From an uncultured Acidobacteriota bacterium (lineage in GTDB: Bacteria > Acidobacteriota > Terriglobia > Terriglobales > Acidobacteriaceae), in the NCBI GenBank assembly GCA_903832475.1, contig CAILBQ010000682.1, positions 1 to 8,539 on the forward strand: 8,539 bases of DNA, in the 5' to 3' direction. The notes under the pieces are model-generated. The model was not told the origin of the DNA. It ran no database searches and saw only the letters and a list, made by a program, of their open reading frames with translations. Below are positions 1 through 6,478 of the stretch, one piece after another; positions within the stretch are counted from its first letter, which is position 1, and the number at the start of each line of letters is the position of its first letter. A program made the position numbers and the translations under genes.

Positions 1-9
1 CCATTCGTT

Positions 10-1494
10 CTAGTCCACCGGCTTGCCGATCTTGGCCAAATCGCGGGCCTGATCGAAGGCATGAACCCGCATCTGGTAGCCCAGGGAGTCTCCACGCACG
101 ATGGACAGCGTCGAGTAGTCGCGCCACTTATCTGGGTAGCCAATCTTGTTCATCACGCCGTGCAGCTTTTCCTTGGCCTTGACCTTGGTGGCGGAGCTCA
201 TCCACTCCAACCCTTCGATGTCCTTATCCATGGCCTGCTCGATAGCCAGCGTCATCTCCAGCGTGCGCTGCTTTTCGGCAGGCGGAAAGTAGTGGGCTAC
301 GTAGACCTGGCCGAGGGCTTCGCCGAGTTCGCGATCGATGCGGTCGGTACAGCGCTTCCATCGATCCTGCTGCTGCTCCGCGCCGTTCAGTGTGTGCGCG
401 TAGAAGTTCCATGTCTCATGATCGAAGCTCTGCGGCAAGCTGGTGCCGGCAAACGCGTGCAGCAAGTGCCAGCGCAGATAAGTCTTGATTTGGTCGAGCG
501 AGGTGTCGTTCAACAGCGTGTTGAACGCGGCAAAAAACTTCGGCTCGGTGTCATCCATCTTGCCGGTAGTGGGCGCGTGGGCAGCCTTGGCGTAGGACGC
601 GACCGAGAAATGAGTAAGATATTTGTCGAACGCGGCGACGTCGGTCGGGTGATTCAGATTTTGCGGGTCGCGCTGCTCGGTGATGGTGAGCGACGCTTTG
701 GCTAGTGAGGTTTCAATGGCCAGCACCGTCTGCGCATCTTTGGCAGCCTGCGTGGAAGTTTCTCCGGCTAGCTCGAGGATCTTGGCCACGTGGGCGGTGT
801 ATTGCTGGCGCTGCTCGACGGACTTGGCATCAAAGCGTGTGTAGTAATCGCGCTCAGGCAGGCCGAGGCCGCCGGCAGCGTATCCAGAGATGACCGAAGC
901 GGAATCGGCATAGTCCTGCATGGAGCCCATGCCAAAGAAAGCGTTGACGCCGATGGTGTGGAGATGGGCAAGCAGCGCAGGCAGCTCGCTCTTGTTTTTG
1001 AGCATGGCGATGCGTTCGAGCTCGGGCTGCAGCGGCGTAAGGCCTTTCTGATCGATGGTGGCCACGTCCATGCAGGTGGCATATTCGTCGCCGATTTTTT
1101 GCTCGTTAGGCGAGCGCGTCCCAACGGGATTTGAAACAGCTTCGAGGATGTTGCGAAGGTGAAGACGGTTCAACTCAAAGAGCTCGTTGAAGCGGCCATA
1201 GGAAGTCTGGTCGGGCGGCAGCGGAGTGCGCTGAAACCATTTGTTGCAGGAGAACTGGTAGAAGTTTTCACAGGCGTCGACCGAGGTGTCGATGAGCGAT
1301 GGATCGAAGACGCGCAACTCTTCTTTTGCCGAGACGCCGGCAGGGGCAGCGCGCAGCGCGGGCGACTGGGCCAGGGCGGCGCTGAACACAGCGAACAAGG
1401 CAAGCCCGGGGAGCAGGCCGGAAAGCGCAGTGCGGGCGGCAAAAAGGATCAAGCCAGAGGCGGGGGGTCGAACGGGGGACACATGGCACGGCAT
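10..1494 (-). CDS. M13 family metallopeptidase, N-terminal part, interrupted by in-frame TAG
   Basis: Exported zinc endopeptidase of the M13 (neprilysin/PepO) family. From the ATG at 1494 the frame gives 494 residues. Residues ~20-43 form a hydrophobic signal peptide (RTALSGLLPGLALFAVFSAA, then LAQ). Residues ~64-90 are the typical start of the Peptidase_M13_N domain (FDPSLIDTSVDACENFYQF, then SCNKW), with the conserved cysteines. The frame stops at TAG 10-12 after GKPVD, yet continues past it with N-E-W to the window edge. M13 proteins normally read PVD-[RK]-x-E-W-x-M-T-P here, just before the catalytic domain with HExxH and the distal Glu. Family length is about 670-700 aa, so as read the product lacks the whole active site. 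This is either a pseudogene or a sequence error; the rest lies outside the window. The 1494 start has no clear ribosome binding site; GTG at 1482 is an alternative. Family assignment is secure; functionality is doubtful. Confidence 0.85.
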   Translation of the reverse strand: MPCHVSPVRPPASGLILFAARTALSGLLPGLALFAVFSAALAQSPALRAAPAGVSAKEELRVFDPSLIDTSVDACENFYQFSCNKWFQRTPLPPDQTSYGRFNELFELNRLHLRNILEAVSNPVGTRSPNEQKIGDEYATCMDVATIDQKGLTPLQPELERIAMLKNKSELPALLAHLHTIGVNAFFGMGSMQDYADSASVISGYAAGGLGLPERDYYTRFDAKSVEQRQQYTAHVAKILELAGETSTQAAKDAQTVLAIETSLAKASLTITEQRDPQNLNHPTDVAAFDKYLTHFSVASYAKAAHAPTTGKMDDTEPKFFAAFNTLLNDTSLDQIKTYLRWHLLHAFAGTSLPQSFDHETWNFYAHTLNGAEQQQDRWKRCTDRIDRELGEALGQVYVAHYFPPAEKQRTLEMTLAIEQAMDKDIEGLEWMSSATKVKAKEKLHGVMNKIGYPDKWRDYSTLSIVRGDSLGYQMRVHAFDQARDLAKIGKPVD

Positions 1495-1571
1495 GCAAGA
1501 AACTTTAGCAGACCATGAGGAGGGCCGGTGTGAAGCAGAGCAGACCCGCGCCCGCACCAGCAGCAGAACGG

Positions 1572-1577
1572 TACAAT
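1572..1577 (+). promoter_or_regulatory. Probable -10 element (TACAAT) of ndk
   Basis: TACAAT matches the sigma70 -10 consensus at five of six positions and lies about 37 bases before the GTG start of ndk. Transcription would begin near 1584, giving a leader of about 30 bases. I see no convincing -35 box at the right spacing. The element overlaps the upstream in-frame ATG at 1576, which argues against that ATG as the start codon. Confidence 0.4.
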
Positions 1578-1601
1578 GAAGAGGAAACGTCAATTCAAGT
1601 T

Positions 1602-1607
1602 GAGGGG
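1602..1607 (+). promoter_or_regulatory. Ribosome binding site of ndk (GAGGGG), deciding the GTG start
   Basis: GAGGGG sits 7 bases before the GTG at 1615, which is good Shine-Dalgarno spacing. It selects GTG 1615 over the in-frame ATG at 1576. Confidence 0.65.
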
Positions 1608-1614
1608 TATTCCA

Positions 1615-2031
1615 GTGTCGCAACGCACGTTCAGCATCATCAAGCCGGACGCGGTCCGCAAAGGGTATACGGCGGCCATCCTGGCAGAGCTTGAGAAGGC
1701 CGGCTTCAAGATCATCTCGATCAAGAAGCAATCCATTTCCAAGCCCCAGGCCGAGGGCTTCTACGCCGTGCACAGCGCGCGGCCGTTCTTCGATTCGCTG
1801 ACCACGTTCATGTCGTCGGGACCGATCGTGCTGCTGGTGCTGGAGAAGGAGAACGCCATCGCCGATCTGCGCAAGCTGATGGGCGCGACCAACCCGGCCA
1901 ACGCGGAAGAAGGCACGATTCGCAAGAAGTTTGCCGGATCGATTGAAGAGAACGCGATCCATGGTTCGGATGCCGAGGATACGGCGGCGTTTGAGATTGG
2001 ATACTGGTTCGCGGGGTATGAGCTGGTCTAG
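1615..2031 (+). CDS. ndk: Nucleoside diphosphate kinase
   Basis: Cytosolic enzyme that transfers the gamma-phosphate of ATP to NDPs/dNDPs through a phosphohistidine, balancing nucleotide pools. The 138-residue product has the usual bacterial Ndk length and begins (M/V)SQRTFSIIKPDAVRKGYT. Visible active-site residues, each one less than E. coli numbering, are Lys10, Tyr50, Phe58, Arg86, Thr92, Arg103, Asn113 and the catalytic His116 in NAIHGSDAEDTA, followed by EIGYWF. The GTG start is chosen because of the ribosome binding site at 1602-1607 and because family members begin at this point; ATG 1576 would add 13 basic residues not seen in the family. The gene is divergent from the M13 peptidase. 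It is convergent with the glycosyltransferase, its TAG sharing CTAG with that gene's stop. It appears fully functional. Confidence 0.97.
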   Translation: MSQRTFSIIKPDAVRKGYTAAILAELEKAGFKIISIKKQSISKPQAEGFYAVHSARPFFDSLTTFMSSGPIVLLVLEKENAIADLRKLMGATNPANAEEGTIRKKFAGSIEENAIHGSDAEDTAAFEIGYWFAGYELV

Positions 2032-3149
2032 GTTTTCGGCTGCGTTGCAAAGGCAGCGATGACCTGCGCGCAGTGTTTTACAGACTGGCGCTGCTGGTAG
2101 TAGTCGTGGGCCGCGGTGGCGGCGGCCTGCAGCTTCTCCGGAGATAGCGCTCCCCGCTCGCAGACGGCGGCCGCCAGCTCCTCGGGCAGCAGGTAGGGTA
2201 CGACGGGCTGCTTGGGCATGCTGCGCGGTTCCAGCTCTACCAGCAGCGGCAGCAGGCCGTGCGCCAGGTACGAGGCCATCACGCCGGATTTTTCCCATAC
2301 ATCCGACCAGTAGCCCAGGACGCCGGCTACGCTGTCGGCCATCAGTTCGCTCAACTGGCGTTCATCCAGAAAACCCGCGCTGCGAACCGGCGCGGCGCCC
2401 ATCCGCGTTGGCAGGTTGGGGCTTTGGCCTGAGCCAACATCGATGACGCTTTCGATGGCCAGGGTCCGGCACATGGTTTCGAGCGTCGGCAGGTGTTCCT
2501 TGTAGAGCCGGTTGCGGGTGTGGCCCTGCCCAAAGATGACCATCTGCCGGGCGCGCTGGCTCAGCGGTTTCAGGTTTTCCGGTTCGCCGATATTGGAAAA
2601 AATCGGGATGGTGGTGAGAGGGCGCCGGGCAGAGTTGAAGACCTCCAGCCGCTTGCAAAATCCCTCATTCGAAGTGAAGGACGCGACGGAGAGCTTGAGC
2701 AGCGAGGCGATGGTGCGCTTCTGTTCCGGCTGCGTCCAAAAGGCGCGCTGCCACGGCATGCCCTTGGAAAACATCTCGTGAAAGAAGACCAGCACCGGCG
2801 TCTTTCCTTCCAGCTCGTGGATGGCTGAGGCAAAGGCGGCGGGGTTGCCCTTGGGACTGTAGGCGTAAGGCCCGTAATGCACCAGTGCGGCAGCGTAGGT
2901 CTGTGTAGCCAGCAGGTCGGCCAAGGTCGTGCGCAGGCCGGCGGCTGTGGCTTCCGCGGGATAGAAGAGGAGGTTGGGCGCGATCTCCGCAGGATCGAGA
3001 GGAGTGGGCGGGCGGCGATAGACGAGGAAGTGATTGGGAAGCTGGTGCTGTTCCCAGAGAGCTTTTCCCAGCAGCCTCGTGAAATCGCCCATGCCATCGA
3101 CAGAAGGCTTGAAGCCGGAGACGATCTGCAGGATGGGTTTCGTCGCCAT
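2028..3149 (-). CDS. GT-B type glycosyltransferase (GT4-like)
   Basis: The 373-residue product looks like a GT-B fold glycosyltransferase that moves a sugar from a nucleotide-sugar donor; acceptor unknown. The N-terminus KPILQIVSGFKPSVDGMGDF, then TRLLGKAL (residues 4-31), is the acceptor-side Rossmann start with the P-x-x-x-G-[MI]-G-D-[FY]-T signature. HYGPYAYSPKG (91-101) and VLVFFHEMF (119-127) are further N-lobe strands. MVIFGQG (203-209) opens the donor lobe. WEKSGVMASYLAHGLLPLLV (285-304) occupies the place of the usual donor-binding loop, but with K-S-G rather than E-x-[FY]-G. ATG 3149 is preferred (AGGA a few bases upstream, and the homology starts there); ATG 3179 would add ten residues without a ribosome binding site. 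The gene follows the beta-barrel gene by 91 bases on the same strand, possibly co-transcribed, and ends inside CTAG shared with ndk. A cell-surface or exopolysaccharide role is inference. Confidence 0.75.
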   Translation of the reverse strand: MATKPILQIVSGFKPSVDGMGDFTRLLGKALWEQHQLPNHFLVYRRPPTPLDPAEIAPNLLFYPAEATAAGLRTTLADLLATQTYAAALVHYGPYAYSPKGNPAAFASAIHELEGKTPVLVFFHEMFSKGMPWQRAFWTQPEQKRTIASLLKLSVASFTSNEGFCKRLEVFNSARRPLTTIPIFSNIGEPENLKPLSQRARQMVIFGQGHTRNRLYKEHLPTLETMCRTLAIESVIDVGSGQSPNLPTRMGAAPVRSAGFLDERQLSELMADSVAGVLGYWSDVWEKSGVMASYLAHGLLPLLVELEPRSMPKQPVVPYLLPEELAAAVCERGALSPEKLQAAATAAHDYYQQRQSVKHCAQVIAAFATQPKT

Positions 3150-3240
3150 GGCTTCCTGACTCTTGTCTTGGAGATTCATCGGCGCAGCGAAAGCGATGTC
3201 GAAAAGGCGGCCATTTCCGTCGTGTGGACCTTCCGGGCCC

Positions 3241-4023
3241 TTAGCGCTTCTTCTTGAACTTGTACTCGACGCCGACCGAGATGCCGAAATTCCACTGCGT
3301 GTGGGGATAGAGGCTGGTGCCGTCGTAGCCGGTAAGCAGAGCATCGGGCGTGATGCGGAAAACCCAGCGCGGCGAGCGGTTGAGGTCGATATGTCCGCCG
3401 AACGCGCCGCCCAGGGCTACCTGGTTGTCGTAGAAGGCCGCGACCCCGGTCGGACCGGTAGTGGAACCAGCGCGGCCAATTTCCTTGTTGAAGTCGCCAT
3501 AAGCGCCGCCGACCAGCGCGTGGCCGATCAGCGCGACGTGCTTGTTGTGGGGGCCGAGGAATTCAGGGCCGGCCAGAAACATATACTGCGCGACAAAAAC
3601 GCCGCTCTCGTTGTAGGGCGGTCCGGCAGCGGCAGGGGTGGTGCCGCTGGTGCCGAGGTAGGCGCGACCGCTGGCTTCGACGCCCAGGCGCTTGGTGAGC
3701 CAGTACGAACCGGAAACGTCCAGTCCGCCCAGGTCAGCGCCTTCGCGGAGGTTGGGTCCGGCGTGGATGTGGCCGGAGGCCAGCCCGACCGAGACATCCC
3801 ACTTGTTGTCATAGCGGACGCCGGCAAGCGGATCGCTGGAGATGTAGGTGCCATTGGCAGGCTCGGCAGGCCGCTGCCCGGACTGCGCACCCTGCGCCGA
3901 AGCGTCGGGGGCGGGAGCCGGCGTGGAAGTGCTGGAGCTTTGGGCCTGGGAAGCGGCGGCAAAAACGGCCGCAAGGGCGGCGACGAGCAGCGTACGAGTG
4001 GCTGGGTTCAAAAGACGGTTCAC
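3241..4023 (-). CDS. Outer-membrane beta-barrel protein with signal peptide
   Basis: The 260-residue product has a signal peptide (residues ~1-28, basic N-R-x8-R, hydrophobic LLVAALAAVFAAA, cleavage after ASQAQ). A Ser/Pro/Ala/Gln-rich linker follows (29-57). The rest is alternating-hydrophobic strands typical of a small outer-membrane barrel: WDVSVGLASGHIH, DVSGSYWLTKRLGVEASGRA, VALIGHALVGGAYGDF, VALGGAFGGHIDL, WNFGISVGVEYKF. It resembles the 'outer membrane beta-barrel protein' families (OmpA-like barrels) often left without function; no OmpA peptidoglycan-binding domain is present. After the last strand (EYKF) come four basic residues KKKR, unlike the usual terminal aromatic. The start is uncertain: GTG 4023 touches an AGGAG; TTG 4011, eleven bases after AGGAG, also gives a good signal peptide. 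It lies between the YdcF-like gene and the glycosyltransferase on the same strand. Function unknown. Confidence 0.75.
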   Translation of the reverse strand: MNRLLNPATRTLLVAALAAVFAAASQAQSSSTSTPAPAPDASAQGAQSGQRPAEPANGTYISSDPLAGVRYDNKWDVSVGLASGHIHAGPNLREGADLGGLDVSGSYWLTKRLGVEASGRAYLGTSGTTPAAAGPPYNESGVFVAQYMFLAGPEFLGPHNKHVALIGHALVGGAYGDFNKEIGRAGSTTGPTGVAAFYDNQVALGGAFGGHIDLNRSPRWVFRITPDALLTGYDGTSLYPHTQWNFGISVGVEYKFKKKR

Positions 4024-4170
4024 TCCTGAATGGTAAATGGCCTGACCGGGCCGGAACAACGTGAGCAGGCACAAACAGATGCCTCGGCGCGTCGTCGGAA
4101 CGCCGTGAAAAGAGTGTTGAGGGTTAGACTCGCCGATTCCGTTTCCGGCTATCCCAGGTTGCGGGAATTG

Positions 4171-4184
4171 CGGCGGAGCCGCCG
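4171..4184 (-). terminator. Perfect GC inverted repeat directly after the YdcF-like gene
   Basis: CGGCGG-AG-CCGCCG is a perfect 6-bp stem inverted repeat starting at the base after the TAA stop of the YdcF-like gene. It could be the stem of a terminator or an mRNA-stabilising hairpin. No T-run follows on the minus strand (AATTCCCG), so intrinsic termination is unproven. The remaining ~147 bases before the beta-barrel gene hold no feature I can support. Confidence 0.3.
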
Positions 4185-4895
4185 TTACGGGTTGCAACTC
4201 TCAGTCCACCGCGCCCAGAGCAGGTAGCGGGCGGTCTTGAGCACCTCGACCCACAAGGCGGCTGAACTGTAAGCGCCGGGGGTGAGGTTGTCCGGAGCGG
4301 CCTGGACACGCCACTGCAAGTCGCTGCCCGCCGACAGTCGCGAGAAGATCATCGCGGCTCGGGGCAGATGCGCGGCGCTGGAGATGATTTCCGCCGACTT
4401 CCACCCGTGTTCCTGCAGAATGCGATGGGAGTAGCAGGCATTCTGGATGGTGTCGAGGGCGTGCGGCTCTTCGAAAATCCGCGCATCCGGCACACCCTGG
4501 GCATGGGCTACACGGGCCATCACGTCCGCCTCGACGAACTGGTTGTGGGCTGCGGCCCCGGTCACGATCAGGCGAGGCGCTATGCCGCGCTGATATTCGT
4601 GGACACCCTCGCTGACGCGGTCGAGCAGCTCCGGCGTAGGATTGCCATCGCTGTCGGCCGGTGTGCCGAGCACGATGATCGCGTCAAAGGTCGAGCGGCT
4701 GGTGTTGGCGCGCGGCGCGATGCTGCGAGCGATTACCGCCCAAAGCAGAACAGACGCTACGATGACGGCGAAGAGCAGCAGCACTCGCACCGGCATCCCC
4801 ATGCGAGCGCGGCGAGGCTGCGGGCGGCGGCCATGCGACGGAGCGCGGCGGTAGGCCGGTTTTGGTGCAACGGGTCTGCGAGTGGCGGGCAACAA
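4185..4895 (-). CDS. YdcF/ElyC-like DUF218 protein, membrane anchored
   Basis: The 236-residue product has a basic N-terminus (residues 1-37, rich in Arg/Pro), one membrane segment (~38-56, LLLFAVIVASVLLWAVIA) and a DUF218 domain. Domain marks: FDAIIVLGTPADSDGNPTPE (70-89) with the leading strand and G-x-P-A; LIVTGAAAHNQFVEADVM (109-126), the usual [ST]-G-[GA]...E-A; GVPDARIFEEPHALDTIQNA (134-153), matching G-V-P...E-x-x-[SA]-x-[ND]-T-x-x-N-A; and IISSAAHLPRAAMIFSRL (170-187), matching the S-x-x-H-x-x-R-A motif. The family includes ElyC and SanA, tied to envelope and peptidoglycan-precursor homeostasis, but a precise reaction is not established. The start is TTG 4895 or TTG 4892, with GGAG 3-6 bases upstream; the first ATG (4802) has no ribosome binding site but would still keep the membrane segment. 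It lies 46 bases downstream of the broken GNAT gene. Confidence 0.8.
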   Translation of the reverse strand: MLPATRRPVAPKPAYRRAPSHGRRPQPRRARMGMPVRVLLLFAVIVASVLLWAVIARSIAPRANTSRSTFDAIIVLGTPADSDGNPTPELLDRVSEGVHEYQRGIAPRLIVTGAAAHNQFVEADVMARVAHAQGVPDARIFEEPHALDTIQNACYSHRILQEHGWKSAEIISSAAHLPRAAMIFSRLSAGSDLQWRVQAAPDNLTPGAYSSAALWVEVLKTARYLLWARWTESCNP

Positions 4896-4941
4896 TGTCT
4901 CCAGCTATCACTGTATCGCGCCCCGAAGTCTTGACCTTGTT

Positions 4942-5490
4942 TCAGAACAGGATCGACGGCATCCACGCACCGGCCGGCTCGTTATACAGGCCAAGGCTCA
5001 TCAGCGTCATGGGCTGGATCACGCGCAGGCCGTTGGCCAGACACCAGCGCAGTAGCAGGCTGTTGCGCGAAGGCACCAGAATGCCCGGCCCTGCGAACGA
5101 CTCGGCAGAGGCGATCAATGCCTGCATGTCCAGGTTGGTTTCCGTCGTGGAGTGGCCGAAGAATCCAAGATCCGAGGTATAGCCGGTGACACGGCCGTCC
5201 CGCACCACCACCGACGCGTTGCCCTGCTCCACATCCTGCTCCAGTTCCACAGCCCGGTCAAAGCCATGCACCTGCCGCGAGAGCGCGTTGCAGGCAGACA
5301 GGTCGGAAGCCGATGCCGGCCGCACCTCGATGCCTGAAAAACTGCGTGTCCGTGTGCGGCCCTGCAGGCAGGAGAGCGGCTCGCGGATATCGAAGCCCAG
5401 GTTGGTGTAGAGCGACAGCGAGCGGCAGTGAAAGGCGGCTTGGACCAGCCGCACTCCTGGCGCCCGCGTCTCCTCCGCGCGGTCCATCAC
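4942..5490 (-). CDS. Residual open frame of the GNAT gene (C-terminal 182 aa)
   Basis: After the internal TAG (5494-5496), GTG 5490 and ATG 5487 follow within a few bases, with a weak AGG upstream. Termination-reinitiation could therefore produce the C-terminal half. It would carry the end of the first GNAT domain (LVQAAFHCRSLSLYTNLGFD) and the whole second half, but not the Q-x-x-G-x-G pyrophosphate-binding loop of the first domain. Acetyl-CoA binding by domain one would be lost. I regard it as a gene remnant; automatic callers would report it as a short acetyltransferase. Confidence 0.5.
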   Translation of the reverse strand: MMDRAEETRAPGVRLVQAAFHCRSLSLYTNLGFDIREPLSCLQGRTRTRSFSGIEVRPASASDLSACNALSRQVHGFDRAVELEQDVEQGNASVVVRDGRVTGYTSDLGFFGHSTTETNLDMQALIASAESFAGPGILVPSRNSLLLRWCLANGLRVIQPMTLMSLGLYNEPAGAWMPSILF

Positions 5491-5724
5491 CGCCTACATC
5501 AGCTTGCGGCCGACGCCGAGGTTCTGCACAACCGGGTCGATGGTAATGGGCCCGACGCCGCGAATGACGGCTCGTTCGTCGAGAACATTGCTGCCCGCCA
5601 GACGGCCTTCCACTTCCGCGACCACAGAGAAGAAATGCGCGCTGCTGAACACCATGGAGAGCAATCCGACTGCCGCTTCCGGAGCGGGAAGATCGCAGGG
5701 AAAGCCATGCGCGCTGCTAAGAAC
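4942..5724 (-). pseudogene. Double-domain GNAT acetyltransferase, disrupted
   Basis: Translating the minus strand from 5724 gives a continuous match to a two-domain GNAT protein of about 285 aa. It begins VLSSAHGFPCDLPAPEAAVG, then LLSMVF and AGSNVLDERAVIRGVGPITI. Motif A follows as QNLGVGRKLM, which runs straight into TAG (5494-5496), then AVMDRAEETRAPGVRLVQAA, FHCRSLSLYTNLGFDIREP, a second GNAT-like half, and the family-typical end GLYNEPAGAWMPSILF. Family members usually have another ~25-30 residues before the 'HGFP' segment, including the first strand and helix. Here an in-frame TAA at 5725-5727 precedes it, and I find no matching sequence in any minus-strand frame up to 5850. There are thus two lesions: a lost N-terminus and an internal amber codon inside the acetyl-CoA-binding region. 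GNAT enzymes move acetyl groups from acetyl-CoA to amines; the substrate is unknown. The last part could still be translated (see the entry at 4942-5490). Confidence 0.75.
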
Positions 5725-5757
5725 TTACGGGCATAGGAGCACCTGAGTTTCCCGGCG

Positions 5758-5763
5758 AGTATA
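5758..5763 (-). promoter_or_regulatory. Possible -10 element (TATACT) upstream of the GNAT remnant
   Basis: On the minus strand TATACT matches five of six -10 positions. It lies about 24 bases before ATG 5734, which has AGGTG five bases upstream. No -35 box is seen at 16-18 bases. That ATG is one base out of frame with the GNAT remnant and reads only MPVSS before a TAG. The arrangement looks like the original expression signals of the now broken gene. Confidence 0.3.
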
Positions 5764-5802
5764 GCAGTGAGAGAGTCGAACCGCTCTGGCCAAACTATTT
5801 CT

Positions 5803-5831
5803 TTGTAAGTGGCTCTCGTGCGAAGTATATT
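5803..5831 (+). promoter_or_regulatory. Sigma70-like promoter of the DyP operon (TTGTAA-17-TATATT)
   Basis: TTGTAA (5803-5808) matches four of six -35 positions and TATATT (5826-5831) five of six -10 positions, separated by exactly 17 bases. Transcription would start near 5838, only about 11 bases before the ATG at 5849, so the leader is very short and the ribosome binding site is weak (GAG at 5844-5846). The promoter is back to back with the GNAT remnant's signals. No operator palindrome is evident. Confidence 0.5.
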
Positions 5832-5848
5832 TCTCTGACACCGAGACC

Positions 5849-6445
5849 ATGAGTAATATCAACGGCAAAGTTTACGCGATGAATGCCATCACGCCGATGC
5901 GGCCGTGGAAGACGTGGATCCTGCGCGCCTTCTTCTTCGTGCTGGCGCATGTGAAGCCGCTTCAGGCCGACCTGGTCAATCTTTCCTTCATCCAGTTCGC
6001 GCGCTGGGTGGTGATTCCGCGAAATCGCTTTCCATTCCTGGGGAAAAATCAGCAGCCCGAAGAGCTGCAATACGACTACCTGCTCTTTTTCAGCAACTTC
6101 AACGGCACATGGAATCAGTACATCGACGCGTTTTCCGCGGTGCTCAGCAAGGGACTGGACCTGGTTTGGCGCTGGAGCGAAAAGTTCCCCGGCTCGGTGC
6201 CCGTCACCCCATTCAAGCAATACATCGCGCGGGTGCAGTTCGATACCGACTACTACTACACGTCCTATCCGCAGGCCACGGCCAACGATGTGAAGGCCGC
6301 GCACGTAGTTGAAGACGCGCTGGAGAGCCTGGGCAGTCACGCGGCTTCGCTGTCGCCGGAGCAGTTTCGCGAGGCCTATCTGCAGTTTGTGATGGCCGTC
6401 CAGTCGCACCTCGGCAGCACGGGCGAGGCGCCCACCGTTTTCTAG
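5849..6445 (+). CDS. Uncharacterised protein A of the DyP peroxidase operon
   Basis: I do not recognise this 198-residue protein as a named family. It is soluble by appearance; residues 21-35 (KTWILRAFFFVLAHV) are hydrophobic but contain Arg and are too short for a confident membrane helix. Main marks: GKVYAMNAITP (6-16), FARWVVIP (50-57), YDYLLFFSNFNG (75-86), YIDAF (91-95), LDLVW (103-107), KFPG (112-115), PFKQYIARVQFDTDYYYTSY (121-140) and a helical C-terminus (EQFREAYLQFVMAVQ, 171-185). Protein B shows the same order of motifs with near-identical spacing, so the two appear to be paralogues. The alternation of strands and helices suggests an alpha/beta ferredoxin-like fold like the half-domains of DyP and chlorite dismutase proteins, but this is inference. 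It is first in the operon, 33 bases before B. It contains aromatic clusters and no shared histidine suited to heme ligation. Confidence 0.8.
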   Translation: MSNINGKVYAMNAITPMRPWKTWILRAFFFVLAHVKPLQADLVNLSFIQFARWVVIPRNRFPFLGKNQQPEELQYDYLLFFSNFNGTWNQYIDAFSAVLSKGLDLVWRWSEKFPGSVPVTPFKQYIARVQFDTDYYYTSYPQATANDVKAAHVVEDALESLGSHAASLSPEQFREAYLQFVMAVQSHLGSTGEAPTVF

Positions 6446-6465
6446 CAATCGTCGCTTGAGTAAGA

Positions 6466-6471
6466 GAGGGA
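6466..6471 (+). promoter_or_regulatory. Ribosome binding site of protein B gene (GAGGGA)
   Basis: GAGGGA lies 7 bases before ATG 6479. It is stronger than the site of the first gene in the operon, so B may be translated more efficiently than A. Confidence 0.6.
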
Positions 6472-6478
6472 AGCAGCC

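Noticed and set aside
61..705. Plus-strand open frame opposite the M13 peptidase
   Set aside because: Antisense shadow; the minus-strand frame carries the M13 family signature.
1495..2298. Long upstream extension of the M13 peptidase frame on the minus strand
   Set aside because: It is antisense to ndk, lacks family similarity, and the signal peptide places the start near 1494.
3226..3240. Short hairpin (GGACC/TTCCG/GGCCC) after the beta-barrel stop as a terminator
   Set aside because: The stem is only 5 bp with one G-U pair and no T-run follows on the minus strand.
3163..4029. Plus-strand open frame of 288 codons opposite the beta-barrel gene
   Set aside because: Its composition is that of a GC-rich antisense shadow with no recognisable domain; the minus-strand product has a clear signal peptide and barrel strands.
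4024..4184. Small gene or extended N-terminus between the YdcF-like gene and the beta-barrel gene
   Set aside because: The open frame continues upstream to 4197 but gives no recognisable protein, and the signal peptide fixes the start at 4023 or 4011.
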